DNA of 64,000 nt from Pseudoprevotella muciniphila (GTDB taxonomy: Bacteria; Bacteroidota; Bacteroidia; Bacteroidales; Bacteroidaceae): contig NZ_CP033459.1 in NCBI RefSeq assembly GCF_003265305.2, positions 434,001-498,000 of the forward strand, written 5' to 3'. How positions within the stretch are numbered: position 1 is the stretch's first letter; the number at the start of each line of letters is the position of its first letter. Below, in pieces: positions 11,943 through 20,937 of this stretch. Both the position numbers and the translations under genes were made by a program. The notes below the pieces were generated by a model. The model searched no databases. It was not told where the DNA came from and saw only the letters and a program-made list of their open reading frames with translations.

Positions 11943-13232
11943 ATGGACAACCGTTACCAACATGCTATAGGTTATTTGTTTAATGCAGCTCCTTTGTTCC
12001 AAAATATAGGTGCTGGAGCCTATAAACCAGGACTGCAAACAACGAAAACGCTGGATGCTCATTTCGGACACCCACACCGCAACTATAAGACCATCCATGT
12101 GGCAGGCACTAATGGTAAAGGTTCCACAGCACACACACTTGCTGCCATCTTGCAGTCTGCAGGCTATCGCGTTGGGCTTTACACCTCGCCACATCTTGTG
12201 GATTTTAGGGAACGTATTCGCGTTAATGGTAAGATGATTCCCAAAGAGCGCGTTGTACGTTTTGTTGAAGAAGAGCGATTCTTTTTTGAGCCATTGCACC
12301 CTTCATTCTTTGAAATTACCACTTCGCTTGCCCTACTCTACTTTGCTGAAGAAAAAGTGGATGTTGCAGTTATAGAAGTAGGGCTTGGTGGACGCTTGGA
12401 CTGCACTAACATCATTCAGCCCGAACTTTGCATTATTACCAATATCAGTTTTGACCACACTTCATTTCTTGGCAACACACTTGCAGAAATTGCGAGTGAG
12501 AAAGCAGGAATTATGAAAAAGGACGTTCCTGTTGTTATCGGCGAAGCATTAGCAGAGACGAAACCTGTATTTCTGAACAAAGCGAAAGAAGTTGGTGCAC
12601 CCATTTATTTTGCAGAAAAGGAAGACGAACTTAACAGCATTACCGAAAATGCAGAAGGTTTTGAATATACCACAAAGACTTGGGGCACTTTTCGTGGGGA
12701 ACTTCGAGGAACTTGCCAACAGAAAAACACCAATACCATTCTATCAGCACTGAAACACCTAAAAGGTTTCAATATTAGCACAAAAAATGTGCATGAGGGA
12801 TTCGAAAATGTCATGACATTGACAGGTCTTGCAGGACGCTGGCAGACCATCCACGAACATCCTCTCACGATTTGCGATACAGGTCATAATGCTGGTGGTT
12901 GGCAATACTTATCAAAACAACTTGAATCACTCAGCAAGAAGCACCATCTACACGTGGTTTTCGGGATGGCAAACGACAAGGACATTGATGGTGTACTCGC
13001 AAGTCTTCCTAAAAATGCCACCTACTACTTTACACAAGCAAGTGTTCACCGCGCTATGCCATTTGACTCTCTTCTTGACAAAGCACTTCAACATGGTCTT
13101 ACGGGAACAGGTTATGCCACTGTAGGCGAAGCTTACGATACGGCATTGGACCTTGCAAAAGAAAGCGATGCCATCTTCGTTGGTGGCAGTAGTTTTGTGG
13201 TAGCAGACTTGCTGGCACATATCGAGTTGTAA
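11943..13232 (+). CDS. folC: bifunctional folylpolyglutamate/dihydrofolate synthase
   Basis: About 429 residues from the ATG at 11943; an ATG at 11910 lies inside the tail of the dnaJ terminator and is disfavoured. P-loop GTNGKGSTAHTLA near residue 55, SPHLVDFRERIRVNG after it (a hallmark of FolC), and a VIEVGLGGRLDCTNI segment in the Mur-ligase-like ATPase domain. The C-terminal ligase domain contains CDTGHNAGG and VFGMANDKD. It adds glutamates to folates in the cytosol. FolC and MurC-F share the fold, but the SPHL segment separates them. Starts 14 bases after the terminator T-run. Confidence 0.94.
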   Translation: MDNRYQHAIGYLFNAAPLFQNIGAGAYKPGLQTTKTLDAHFGHPHRNYKTIHVAGTNGKGSTAHTLAAILQSAGYRVGLYTSPHLVDFRERIRVNGKMIPKERVVRFVEEERFFFEPLHPSFFEITTSLALLYFAEEKVDVAVIEVGLGGRLDCTNIIQPELCIITNISFDHTSFLGNTLAEIASEKAGIMKKDVPVVIGEALAETKPVFLNKAKEVGAPIYFAEKEDELNSITENAEGFEYTTKTWGTFRGELRGTCQQKNTNTILSALKHLKGFNISTKNVHEGFENVMTLTGLAGRWQTIHEHPLTICDTGHNAGGWQYLSKQLESLSKKHHLHVVFGMANDKDIDGVLASLPKNATYYFTQASVHRAMPFDSLLDKALQHGLTGTGYATVGEAYDTALDLAKESDAIFVGGSSFVVADLLAHIEL

Positions 13233-13280
13233 ATGGAATCAAAAGGAGAAAAGAGTTTCTTTATTTTCAGCATTTTTCAC

Positions 13281-13288
13281 TAAATTTG
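13281..13288 (+). promoter_or_regulatory. -7 promoter box for the menaquinone operon
   Basis: TAAATTTG exactly matches TAnnTTTG in the 153-base gap before menF. Transcription would start near 13295, about 90 bases before the GTG start at 13386. No clear -33 element was seen. Confidence 0.5.
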
Positions 13289-13385
13289 CATTGACTTTGA
13301 TTTGCACACACGATGAGTAGATAAATCTTTCATTACAATCTTGACTACAGTCATAGTTCTGTAAGAATAAAGAAACAATGCAGTT

Positions 13386-14438
13386 GTGAAATTGGATAAG
13401 GACATAGAGAACATTATTTCTCAGGGTAAAGACTTTGCTCTGTATCGTCTGCCCTTGCAAACGACATGTCATTTCATCGATGGGCAGAAACCAACAAAAG
13501 AAGTGCAATCGTTGTCGAGATTATGCGACATTGAAGGTTTCTTGATTTCTCCTTTTTCAACGGACGGATGCGAAAAAACGCTACTTATTCGCGGAAATAA
13601 TCTGTGCTTTGAATTGCCCACAAACGGAGACTATTTACACATAGATTATCATTTGAATAATGAAAAGTCTTCTTACACAGAAGATTTTGAACGATTTTCT
13701 TCTGCGCTTCGTGATGGAGATTTGAAAAAGATTGTGTTAGCTCGCAAACCATTTATACAAATAGATTACAATGCCAATGAGACTTTACATTTTTTTCTAA
13801 AAGCCTGCAATCTATACCCTCGTAATTTCGTAACGCTTTGGCATACATCATTGAGCGGGACATGGCTCGTTGCTACACCAGAATTGTTGTTAGAACAAGA
13901 AGGAAACACGTTCCGAACAATGGCGCTTGCTGGCACACGTAGCATCCATGAAAAAGATGTTGTAGATGTAGAGAGTTGGGATGCTAAAAATCGACATGAG
14001 CAACAAATGGTGGCGGACTACATTTCGGGGATTTTGAACGACAAAGGCACAATTGTGGAAAGCGCAGGTCCCTATCCATCACAATCGGGCGAATTGATGC
14101 ATCTTCGTACGGATTATACTTTTAATTCGACATCGCCTGTTGGGGATATTTTATCAAGTCTCCACCCCACTCCTGCTGTTTGCGGGTTCCCTAAGCAAAT
14201 TGCATATGACAAGATAGTTTCATTAGAAAGTATTGACAGGGAATACTATGCTGGTTTTTGTGGTCCACTCAATATCAACAAAAGAAGCGGACTTTACGTT
14301 ACGTTGCGGTGCATGAAGTTCGTACAAGGTGGTGCTTATGCATACGCTGGCGGCGGACTATTGAAAGAGAGCAATGCTTCAGAAGAATGGACCGAAACAT
14401 GCCGCAAGATAGAAACCCTACTTAAGATTTTAGAATGA
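13386..14438 (+). CDS. menF: isochorismate synthase (MenF)
   Basis: 350 residues from a GTG start. The chorismate-binding fold is shown by KKIVLARKPF (about residue 118), a TPELLLEQEGNTFRTMALAGTRS segment (about 160-180), HPTPAVCGFPKQIA (about 260) and YYAGFCGPLN (about 290). It converts chorismate to isochorismate, the first committed step to menaquinone. It is at the short end of the family, with a compact N-terminal half. menD starts inside its last codons by a 4-base ATGA overlap, which settles MenF over anthranilate or salicylate synthases. Confidence 0.93.
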   Translation: MKLDKDIENIISQGKDFALYRLPLQTTCHFIDGQKPTKEVQSLSRLCDIEGFLISPFSTDGCEKTLLIRGNNLCFELPTNGDYLHIDYHLNNEKSSYTEDFERFSSALRDGDLKKIVLARKPFIQIDYNANETLHFFLKACNLYPRNFVTLWHTSLSGTWLVATPELLLEQEGNTFRTMALAGTRSIHEKDVVDVESWDAKNRHEQQMVADYISGILNDKGTIVESAGPYPSQSGELMHLRTDYTFNSTSPVGDILSSLHPTPAVCGFPKQIAYDKIVSLESIDREYYAGFCGPLNINKRSGLYVTLRCMKFVQGGAYAYAGGGLLKESNASEEWTETCRKIETLLKILE

Positions 14439-16051
14439 TGTACTGCGACAAGACATCCGTCAACATATTATCAGCCTTATTATTGGAACATGGCATTCAG
14501 GACATTGTGGTTTGTCCCGGCGCTCGTAATGCTGCGCTTGTTCACAATTTCCATAAGATGTCCTTAGAGGCCTGTATGACCCTTTACCCTGTTACAGACG
14601 AGCGTTGTGCTGCATTTGTGGCCTGCGGACTCTACTATGCCAAACGTCAACCGGTGGCTGTATGCGTTACTTCCGGGACGGCCTTGCTTAACACGCTTCC
14701 TGCTGTAGCAGAGGCGTATTACCAACACATTCCACTTTTAGTTATTTCTGCAGACAGGCCCGCAGAAGCGATTGGCCAACTTGACGGACAAACCTTACCC
14801 CAAGAGGGTGCTTTGATGCCATACGCCAAGACCATTGTGCTGAACGAGAATAATGTGCATTGGTGCGAGCGGGCTTGTAATGAAGCCCTTCTTGCTTTGC
14901 GTCATGATGGTGGCTGTCCCGTCCATCTCAATTTGCCCATCTCTCGTCCCCTTTTCAATTTTAACGTAGAGCATCTTCCAACAGTCAGGAAAATTGAAGA
15001 GTTTACTCCAAAAACTGATAATGAAACGTTGCCAAAGCATATTATTGAAAGGATTTTCAATGCGCGTCTGCCACTACTCGTAGTGGGTCAACTGTTCCCA
15101 AAGAACGTAAATGATACAAGAAGCAAAGTTTTACATAGCGCTCTCGACCATTTAGAGTCCACGGACGGTATTTTGATTATGCCGGAAATCATCAGTAACT
15201 GCAATTATAGTTATCGCACGGTATCATACGAGTATTCTGATGAACAGCATGAACTGAAACCCGACCTTGTGGTACACATTGGTGGCAATTTCGTTCACAA
15301 ACGCCTACGCAAGACGTTAAGAGAACAAGAATGTCCTGTTGTTCGAATTGAAGAGCGACAAAACGACTTTCCTGACACTTTTTACCATCTTGACACGATT
15401 GTACGATGTTCGCTCGCAGGTGCCTTGTCTCAATTAGCAAACAGACTCGAAGAGAAACAAGACGTAGTCAGTGAAAAGGCATATTTCAAAGGATTGCTAT
15501 GCAAGGAAAGGAATGATTCTATTTTTTGTGAAGCAGGAGCAATGGCGCTTGTAAGCGAAAAAATCCAAAACAAGATACAAATCATTCATTTAGGGAACAG
15601 TAGTGCGGTACGTCAAGCCTCCCACTATTTTGAAGATGGACCCGATTTCTACTGCAACCGCGGCGTGAACGGCATAGAAGGCACACTCTCTGCTGCAGCC
15701 GGACATGCTTTGGGAACTGATGAACAGGTGTGTGTTATTTTAGGCGATTTAAGTTTCTTCTACGACAGTAATGCGCTGTGGAACTGCAAATTAGGAGGAA
15801 ATTTGAACATCATCATGTTCAACAACAAAGGCGGTGGTATATTCAGAGAACTTGAAGGTCTGGACGCTTCTCCTGCCACTGAAGAGTATGTTTCTGCACG
15901 GCACAACACTTTTGCCAAAGGTATTGCAGAAAGTTATGGCGCAGAATACATAGAAGCGACAGACTACGATGAACTCGCTTCCGCCCTCGATGTGATGATA
16001 AACCAGAAAAGGTCACGCCCCATTATTATTGAAATTACGATTAAGCAATAA
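14435..16051 (+). CDS. menD: 2-succinyl-5-enolpyruvyl-6-hydroxy-3-cyclohexene-1-carboxylate synthase (MenD)
   Basis: 538 residues, a thiamine diphosphate enzyme. N-terminal PYR domain with [24 protein letters not shown] (catalytic Glu of the ThDP family) and [22 protein letters not shown]. The C-terminal PP domain has [14 protein letters not shown] with the later NNKGGGIF, fitting the GDx(n)NN ThDP-binding motif. It joins 2-oxoglutarate to isochorismate. It overlaps menF by four bases; an alternative ATG lies at 14438. Confidence 0.95.
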   Translation: MMYCDKTSVNILSALLLEHGIQDIVVCPGARNAALVHNFHKMSLEACMTLYPVTDERCAAFVACGLYYAKRQPVAVCVTSGTALLNTLPAVAEAYYQHIPLLVISADRPAEAIGQLDGQTLPQEGALMPYAKTIVLNENNVHWCERACNEALLALRHDGGCPVHLNLPISRPLFNFNVEHLPTVRKIEEFTPKTDNETLPKHIIERIFNARLPLLVVGQLFPKNVNDTRSKVLHSALDHLESTDGILIMPEIISNCNYSYRTVSYEYSDEQHELKPDLVVHIGGNFVHKRLRKTLREQECPVVRIEERQNDFPDTFYHLDTIVRCSLAGALSQLANRLEEKQDVVSEKAYFKGLLCKERNDSIFCEAGAMALVSEKIQNKIQIIHLGNSSAVRQASHYFEDGPDFYCNRGVNGIEGTLSAAAGHALGTDEQVCVILGDLSFFYDSNALWNCKLGGNLNIIMFNNKGGGIFRELEGLDASPATEEYVSARHNTFAKGIAESYGAEYIEATDYDELASALDVMINQKRSRPIIIEITIKQ

Positions 16052-16055
16052 ATAT

Positions 16056-16871
16056 ATGAGAAATTGGACGACTATTAAGTCCTACGAAGAAATCTGTTTC
16101 GATTTCTTCGAAGGCATTGCAAAAATCACTATCAATCGCCCCCGTTACCGCAATGCCTTTACACCAAAGACTGTTCAAGAAATAAGCGACGCTCTGGTGT
16201 ATTGTCGTGAGAGTCAGGATGTGTGTGTGGTGGTGCTAACTGGTGCAGGTGATAAAGCCTTTTGTTCAGGTGGCGACATGAACGTAAAGGGACGTGGCGG
16301 ATATGTAGGTGGTGACGGAGTGCCCCGTCTTAATGTGCTCGACGTACAGAAGCAGATTCGCTCTCTTCCGAAGCCCGTTATCGCCATGGTGAATGGCTAT
16401 GCCATCGGCGGAGGTCACGTACTCCACTTGATGTGCGACCTCACCATAGCCTCTGACAATGCAATTTTCGGACAAACAGGTCCTAAGGTTGGTTCCTTCG
16501 ATGCAGGCTTTGGTGCATCATATCTTGCTCGCATAGTAGGTCAAAAGAAAGCCCGTGAGATATGGTTCCTATGTCGTCAATACTCTGCGGCAGAAGCCGA
16601 ACGCATGGGTATGGTCAACAAGGTTGTACCATCAGAACGACTGGAAGACGAAGTAGTGGATTGGGCAAAAACCATGATGGAACGTTCTCCTCTGGCTCTT
16701 CGTATGATAAAGGCTGGTTTGAATGCTGAACTTGACGGACAGGCGGGCATTCAGGAACTTGCCGGCGATGCCACAATGCTCTACTATATGCTCGATGAAG
16801 CACAAGAAGGTGGTCGTGCTTTCTTAGAGAAGCGCAAGCCTGACTTTTCAAAATACCCCAAGTTGCCATAG
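16056..16871 (+). CDS. menB: 1,4-dihydroxy-2-naphthoyl-CoA synthase (MenB)
   Basis: About 271 residues from the ATG at 16056, five bases after the menD stop; an in-frame ATG at 16029 would overlap menD. Crotonase fold: [28 protein letters not shown] (oxyanion-hole region), [22 protein letters not shown] and [22 protein letters not shown]. The last stretch, with its SFDAG Asp, is specific to MenB among crotonases. It closes the second ring of the naphthoquinone. Confidence 0.96.
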   Translation: MRNWTTIKSYEEICFDFFEGIAKITINRPRYRNAFTPKTVQEISDALVYCRESQDVCVVVLTGAGDKAFCSGGDMNVKGRGGYVGGDGVPRLNVLDVQKQIRSLPKPVIAMVNGYAIGGGHVLHLMCDLTIASDNAIFGQTGPKVGSFDAGFGASYLARIVGQKKAREIWFLCRQYSAAEAERMGMVNKVVPSERLEDEVVDWAKTMMERSPLALRMIKAGLNAELDGQAGIQELAGDATMLYYMLDEAQEGGRAFLEKRKPDFSKYPKLP

Positions 16872-16883
16872 CGTTTTATTCAG

Positions 16884-17939
16884 ATGGGACTTCAGATTGA
16901 CATCCTGCCACGAACACTTCATTTCAAGCAGCCCGCAGGCACCTCGCGCGGCATCTACACTGAGCGCCGACTTTGGTACGTGCGCCTTACATCTGCCGAT
17001 AATTCTCAACTTTTTGGGCTTGGTGAATGTGCTCCACTTTTTGATCTCAGCGCAGAATATAACGATGATTATGAGCGCGTGTTGCATCATGAGGCTGAAA
17101 AATGGAACAAGGAGGGACATTACGATGAAGATTCTCTGCGAGACAACCCATCTATACTGTTTGGTTTTGAGACAGCCCTTTTATCTGCAAAAGCATCATT
17201 ACGCGGCAATTATCTCCGACTATATGATACATCTTTTACGAGAGGTGAGACGGGTATTCGCATCAACGGATTGGTCTGGATGGGCAATTATGACGAAATG
17301 CTGCAGCGCATGCATGAGAAATTGTCTTCCGGTTTCAAATGTATCAAGATAAAAATCGGTGCCATCGCTTTCGACGAAGAACTCCGGCTCATTCAATTAC
17401 TACGCAAGGAGTTTGACAGAAACATGGTAGAAATTCGCGTAGATGCCAATGGGGGTTTTCCTCCAGAAGAGGCGCCAAAAATCATGGAGTTGCTTTCGAA
17501 ATACGACATTCATAGTATTGAACAACCCATCAGACAGGGTCAGTGGGACAGCATGGCGACTATTTGCAATCAGTCGCAACTTCCGGTTGCACTTGATGAA
17601 GAATTGATAGGTGTTAATAACACTTCAAGAAAAGCGGATTTGCTTGACACGGTTCGTCCGAACTATCTTGTACTCAAACCCACCTTGCATGGTGGTCTGA
17701 AAGGCTGTGAAGAATGGATGGCATTGGCTCGGGAGCGTGGAATAGGCTACTGGGTAACCAGTGCTTTGGAGTCTAACGTTGGGCTTAATGCTATTGCTCA
17801 ATGGGTGTCTTACTTAATGGAAATTCATCCGAAGGACTTTTCGGACTATTATCAAGGTCTTGGCACGGGACAACTATTTATAGACAATTTCAACGACACA
17901 TCGCTTTTTATCAAGAATGGTGCACTATGGATGAGTTAA
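16884..17939 (+). CDS. menC: o-succinylbenzoate synthase (MenC)
   Basis: 351 residues of the enolase superfamily. The barrel shows IKIKIGAIAFDEEL (catalytic KxK, about residue 155), RVDANGGF (first metal Asp, about 187), SIEQPI (metal Glu, about 213), ALDEELIG (third metal Asp, about 237) and LVLKPTLHGG (second catalytic Lys, about 262). All active-site residues are present. It dehydrates SHCHC to o-succinylbenzoate. Starts 12 bases after menB; menE overlaps its end by 13 bases. Confidence 0.95.
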   Translation: MGLQIDILPRTLHFKQPAGTSRGIYTERRLWYVRLTSADNSQLFGLGECAPLFDLSAEYNDDYERVLHHEAEKWNKEGHYDEDSLRDNPSILFGFETALLSAKASLRGNYLRLYDTSFTRGETGIRINGLVWMGNYDEMLQRMHEKLSSGFKCIKIKIGAIAFDEELRLIQLLRKEFDRNMVEIRVDANGGFPPEEAPKIMELLSKYDIHSIEQPIRQGQWDSMATICNQSQLPVALDEELIGVNNTSRKADLLDTVRPNYLVLKPTLHGGLKGCEEWMALARERGIGYWVTSALESNVGLNAIAQWVSYLMEIHPKDFSDYYQGLGTGQLFIDNFNDTSLFIKNGALWMS

Positions 17940-18928
17940 CAAGATTTAAGTCGGAAGAAGCCGCTTTTCGTGAGCGATGGTATGATGACAGCACAGCACT
18001 CGAAGTGTGTACTTCAGGCAGCACAGGTTCGCCAAAGAAGATATTTGTGGATAAAAACAAAATGGCAGCCAGCGCCACGCATACTTGTCGCTTCTTAGGA
18101 CTTAATCGCGGTGACAGTGCCCTTCTTTGCATGCCGTTAGAATACATTGCAGGACAAATGATGTGTGTCCGGGCATATACGCATGGCTTGCGGCTTGTCA
18201 TCGTTCCTCCCAGTTCCCGTCCTTTGCGTAACTTGGATACTCCCATAACTTTTGCAGCCATGACACCGATGCAGGTGTTTGAAACACTACATCATCCAGA
18301 AGAAAAAGCACGTCTTTCCCATATTCGACAGTTAATAATAGGTGGAGGTGCCATCAGTGATAATCTCAGCGATGAATTACGCGACTTTCCTCATGCGGTA
18401 TGGAGCACCTACGGCATGACCGAGACACTTTCTCACATTGCCATGCGGCGGCTTAATGGTAAAGAGGCATCCGACTGGTACACACCTTTGCATGGCGTTA
18501 AGATTACTCTAAATACAGAATCGTGTCTTGTAATTGACGCGCCTCATGTCTGCGACAGAACGCTTATCACGAACGACATTGCCGAGATGCACATTGATGG
18601 CAGTTTTCGCATATTGGGGCGTAAGGATAACGTGATTTGCAGCGGTGGCATCAAGATGCAAATTGAAAGCATTGAGGAACGCATTGGAAAATTGGAGGCA
18701 GACTATGCTATCACTTCATTGCCTGATGAAAAATACGGCGAAATCATTGTTATGCTTCATACGGGATTGTCGGAAGAAGAAACCATGGCTATTTGTCGCG
18801 CTCATCTAAATCGTTATGAAGTGCCCAAACGTCTGATTTCCTGTCATAAAATTCCAAAGACAGGTTCTGGAAAAATCGCTCGTCAAGAAGTAAAAAAAAT
18901 GGCTATGAAATTATCCTCCATTCAATGA
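17927..18928 (+). CDS. menE: o-succinylbenzoate-CoA ligase (MenE), short form
   Basis: 333 residues from the ATG at 17927 (MDELTRFK), overlapping menC by 13 bases. Acyl-adenylate-forming enzyme: CTSGSTGSPKKI (phosphate loop, about 25), STYGMTETLSHIA (about 165), GRKDNVICSGGIK hinge (about 232) and TGSGKIARQEVKK with the catalytic Lys near the C-terminus. It is much shorter than E. coli MenE (about 450 aa) because most of the N-terminal lobe is absent; such a compact form is common in Bacteroidetes. The gene position in the men operon fixes the substrate. Confidence 0.92.
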   Translation: MDELTRFKSEEAAFRERWYDDSTALEVCTSGSTGSPKKIFVDKNKMAASATHTCRFLGLNRGDSALLCMPLEYIAGQMMCVRAYTHGLRLVIVPPSSRPLRNLDTPITFAAMTPMQVFETLHHPEEKARLSHIRQLIIGGGAISDNLSDELRDFPHAVWSTYGMTETLSHIAMRRLNGKEASDWYTPLHGVKITLNTESCLVIDAPHVCDRTLITNDIAEMHIDGSFRILGRKDNVICSGGIKMQIESIEERIGKLEADYAITSLPDEKYGEIIVMLHTGLSEEETMAICRAHLNRYEVPKRLISCHKIPKTGSGKIARQEVKKMAMKLSSIQ

Positions 18929-19629
18929 AAGATTATTTCGACTTTAAGCATTACCGGATTTATCACGACCGCTGCGCCAATAAGGTGGGCACCGACGGTG
19001 TGTTGCTCGGTGCGTGGGCAGATGTGTTAGGCGATGAGCGTTTGCTTGACGTTGGTACTGGTAGCGGGATAATTGCTTTAATGATTGCTCAACGAACAGA
19101 AAAGGCTTTGATTACAGGAATTGAGAGCAACAAGGACGCGGCAGAACAAGCGGCAGAGAATATCCTTCATTCGCCATATCAACCACGAATAGACATTGTG
19201 AATGCTGATTTTAACAATTGGTTGACTGAAGAGCATTTTGACCACATTGTCAGTAACCCTCCATATTTTGATGAAGATGTTCTCCCTACAGATGAAGCAC
19301 GAAGTTCGGCACGACACACAACTTCACTTACACTTGAAAACCTGATTAGGAAAAGTAAATCGCTTCTCACTGAAGATGGGAAAATCTCTTTGATTATGCC
19401 TTACCAACAATTAAACCGCATAAAAAGCATCTGCACCTTGGAACGGCTGCATCTGCATCGCGAAACAGATGTCATAACGACAACAGGAAAAATGCCAAAA
19501 CGCTGTTTGCTCACATTTGGTAAACGCCAGAGAACAAAGTTGATACATAACACACTGCAACTGTTAGAAAAAAATGGTTTACGAACAGTGGAGCATACGG
19601 AACTCACCAAGTCATTTTATCTTTGGTAA
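18925..19629 (+). CDS. trmN6: tRNA1(Val) adenine-37 N6-methyltransferase
   Basis: 234 residues. The opening FDFKHYRIYHDRCANKVGTDGVLLGAWA is the hallmark of the YfiC/TrmN6 family, followed by SAM-binding LLDVGTGSGIIALMIAQ (about 33) and the N6-adenine methylation motif NPPYF (about 109). It modifies A37 of tRNA-Val. It overlaps menE by an ATGA four-base junction, so it rides on the men transcript although the pathways are unrelated. Confidence 0.92.
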   Translation: MKDYFDFKHYRIYHDRCANKVGTDGVLLGAWADVLGDERLLDVGTGSGIIALMIAQRTEKALITGIESNKDAAEQAAENILHSPYQPRIDIVNADFNNWLTEEHFDHIVSNPPYFDEDVLPTDEARSSARHTTSLTLENLIRKSKSLLTEDGKISLIMPYQQLNRIKSICTLERLHLHRETDVITTTGKMPKRCLLTFGKRQRTKLIHNTLQLLEKNGLRTVEHTELTKSFYLW

Positions 19630-19653
19630 ATCACAAAAAAAATAAGATTATAA

Positions 19654-20580
19654 ATGAAACGTCTTTGCAAGTTTATTTCTGATTATATGGGCATATTGGT
19701 GCTACTGACTGCAGTATTAGCACTTTTGTTTCCCAGTGTCTCATCTCATATAAAACCGACGCTTATCAATCCGCTCTTGGGTATAATTATGTTCGGGATG
19801 GGTATGACGCTTAAGTTAGACGACTTCCGCGTGGTATTCAGCCGTCCCAAGGATGTGTTAATAGGCTGTATGGCTCAGTTCACTGTGATGCCATTGTTGG
19901 CATGGTTGCTTGCGCATATATTCTCACTTGATGAGGCGCTGACCATTGGTGTTGTACTTGTTGGTTGCTGTCCAGGCGGAACGGCATCGAACGTCATTAC
20001 CTATCTGGCAAAGGGCGACCTTGCGTTAAGTGTTGGTATGACAGCCACTTCTACGTTGTTGGCACCAGTATTGACGCCATTGCTCGTATGGATTCTGGCT
20101 GGCAAGAATGTAGATGTTGACATTATCGGTATGCTACTAAGCATCCTTTGGGTTGTCATTCTGCCCATCGTGGCAGGTTTGATAATCAAGACATTTTTGC
20201 CAAAGTTCTCGGAAAAGGCAACGGCTTATCTACCCGCTCTGTCTTCGCTTGTCATTTGTATCATTGTGTTCATCGTGATAGCCGCCAATGCTTCAAAACT
20301 TTTATCTGGTGGACTCATCATTATCCTCGTTGTTATACTCCACAACCTCTGCGGACTGACCTTGGGGTACGCAATAGGAAAAGTTACTGGCATGAAAGCC
20401 TCCAAGCGACGCGCTGTCAGCATAGAGGTGGGTATGCAGAATTCCGGCCTAGCCTCCAGCCTCGCCACCATCCATTTTGCAGCATACCCCATGGCAACCA
20501 TCCCAGGTGCCATATTCAGCGTATGGCACAACATCAGCGGTGCTGTTGTCGCTCGGATTTATGGTAGGGAGGAGAATTAG
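19654..20580 (+). CDS. bile acid:sodium symporter (BASS) family transporter
   Basis: 308 residues with nine or ten hydrophobic helices. Family features: IMFGMGMTLKLDDF (about 48), GVVLVGCCPGGTASNVITYLAKGDLALSVGMT (about 98-128, containing the helix-break and sodium-site residues) and VSIEVGMQNSGLASSLA near the C-terminus. Bacterial BASS proteins move bile acids, pantoate or other organic anions with sodium; the substrate here is not decided. It sits 24 bases after trmN6, probably on the same transcript. Confidence 0.93.
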   Translation: MKRLCKFISDYMGILVLLTAVLALLFPSVSSHIKPTLINPLLGIIMFGMGMTLKLDDFRVVFSRPKDVLIGCMAQFTVMPLLAWLLAHIFSLDEALTIGVVLVGCCPGGTASNVITYLAKGDLALSVGMTATSTLLAPVLTPLLVWILAGKNVDVDIIGMLLSILWVVILPIVAGLIIKTFLPKFSEKATAYLPALSSLVICIIVFIVIAANASKLLSGGLIIILVVILHNLCGLTLGYAIGKVTGMKASKRRAVSIEVGMQNSGLASSLATIHFAAYPMATIPGAIFSVWHNISGAVVARIYGREEN

Positions 20581-20643
20581 ACTGCGTTTTCAAAAAAAAT
20601 TTTAAATCTTTAGATGAAAACACCTGTTATTTAAGTTTTTTAT

Positions 20644-20651
20644 TAAATTTG
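20644..20651 (+). promoter_or_regulatory. -7 promoter box upstream of the structured RNA candidate
   Basis: TAAATTTG exactly fits TAnnTTTG. Transcription would start a few bases on, right at the first hairpin (20656). The upstream sequence is T-rich with no clear -33 TTTG. Confidence 0.5.
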
Positions 20652-20655
20652 CGGT

Positions 20656-20835
20656 GTCGCAGGGAGAAATCTGCGACCAAGGAAGCGTTTTGATTTATCC
20701 TGTATTCTGAAATCGCCAATTTCACAAAGCAAATAGGATTAAATGATAGCGCTCATCTGTGATATATAGATTCATGCAAGCACTCACGCTGTGTGACCTC
20801 CTATATGTTTCACAGCGTGAGGTTATTGTTGTTCA
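20656..20835 (+). ncRNA. candidate structured small RNA or 5' leader element
   Basis: About 170-180 bases with consecutive helices. H1: GTCGCAG (20656-20662) with CTGCGAC (20671-20677). H2: ATTTATCCT (20693-20701) pairs with AGGAT-T-AAAT (20735-20744, one bulged T). H2 encloses a perfect TGAAAT/ATTTCA hairpin (20708-20724). H3: CTCACGCTGTG (20783-20793) with CACAGCGTGAG (20811-20821), followed by a U-rich tract (GTTATTGTTGTT). A promoter box sits just before H1. No protein reading frame is supported. It could be a free small RNA ended by H3 or the leader of the CHASE2 gene. I recognise no known family; 6S-like folding was considered but the 5' end forms a local hairpin. Confidence 0.5.
20783..20835 (+). 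terminator. terminator-like hairpin
   Basis: An 11-bp perfect stem (20783-20793 with 20811-20821) with a 17-base loop, followed by GTTATTGTTGTT. It lies 200 bases after the BASS gene and about 115 bases before the CHASE2 gene. The U-tract is imperfect, so attenuation is as possible as termination. Confidence 0.55.
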
Positions 20836-20937
20836 TTATTTGCATGGTGTTTGGCGATACCAAGAATACAATGAGCTTAACAAGTCTTCACGCTTTTCTT
20901 TTCACTATATAGAAGCATTAAGATATAAACTGATATA

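Larger units (their letters stand above)
20581..20937 (+). other. 357-bp non-coding gap with promoter box and four stem-loops
   Basis: No gene fits here. The stretch holds a TAAATTTG box, three compact stems and a terminator-like hairpin, all described separately, then an AT-rich leader of about 100 bases before the CHASE2 gene. Confidence 0.8.

Noticed and set aside
13386-18928. menH or menA in the menaquinone operon
   Set aside because: Only menF, D, B, C and E are present; trmN6 and a BASS transporter follow, so the other steps must be encoded elsewhere.
20656-20835. 6S RNA as identity of the structured RNA
   Set aside because: The 5' end forms a local 7-bp hairpin instead of pairing with the 3' end, and no large open central bubble was seen; identity left open.
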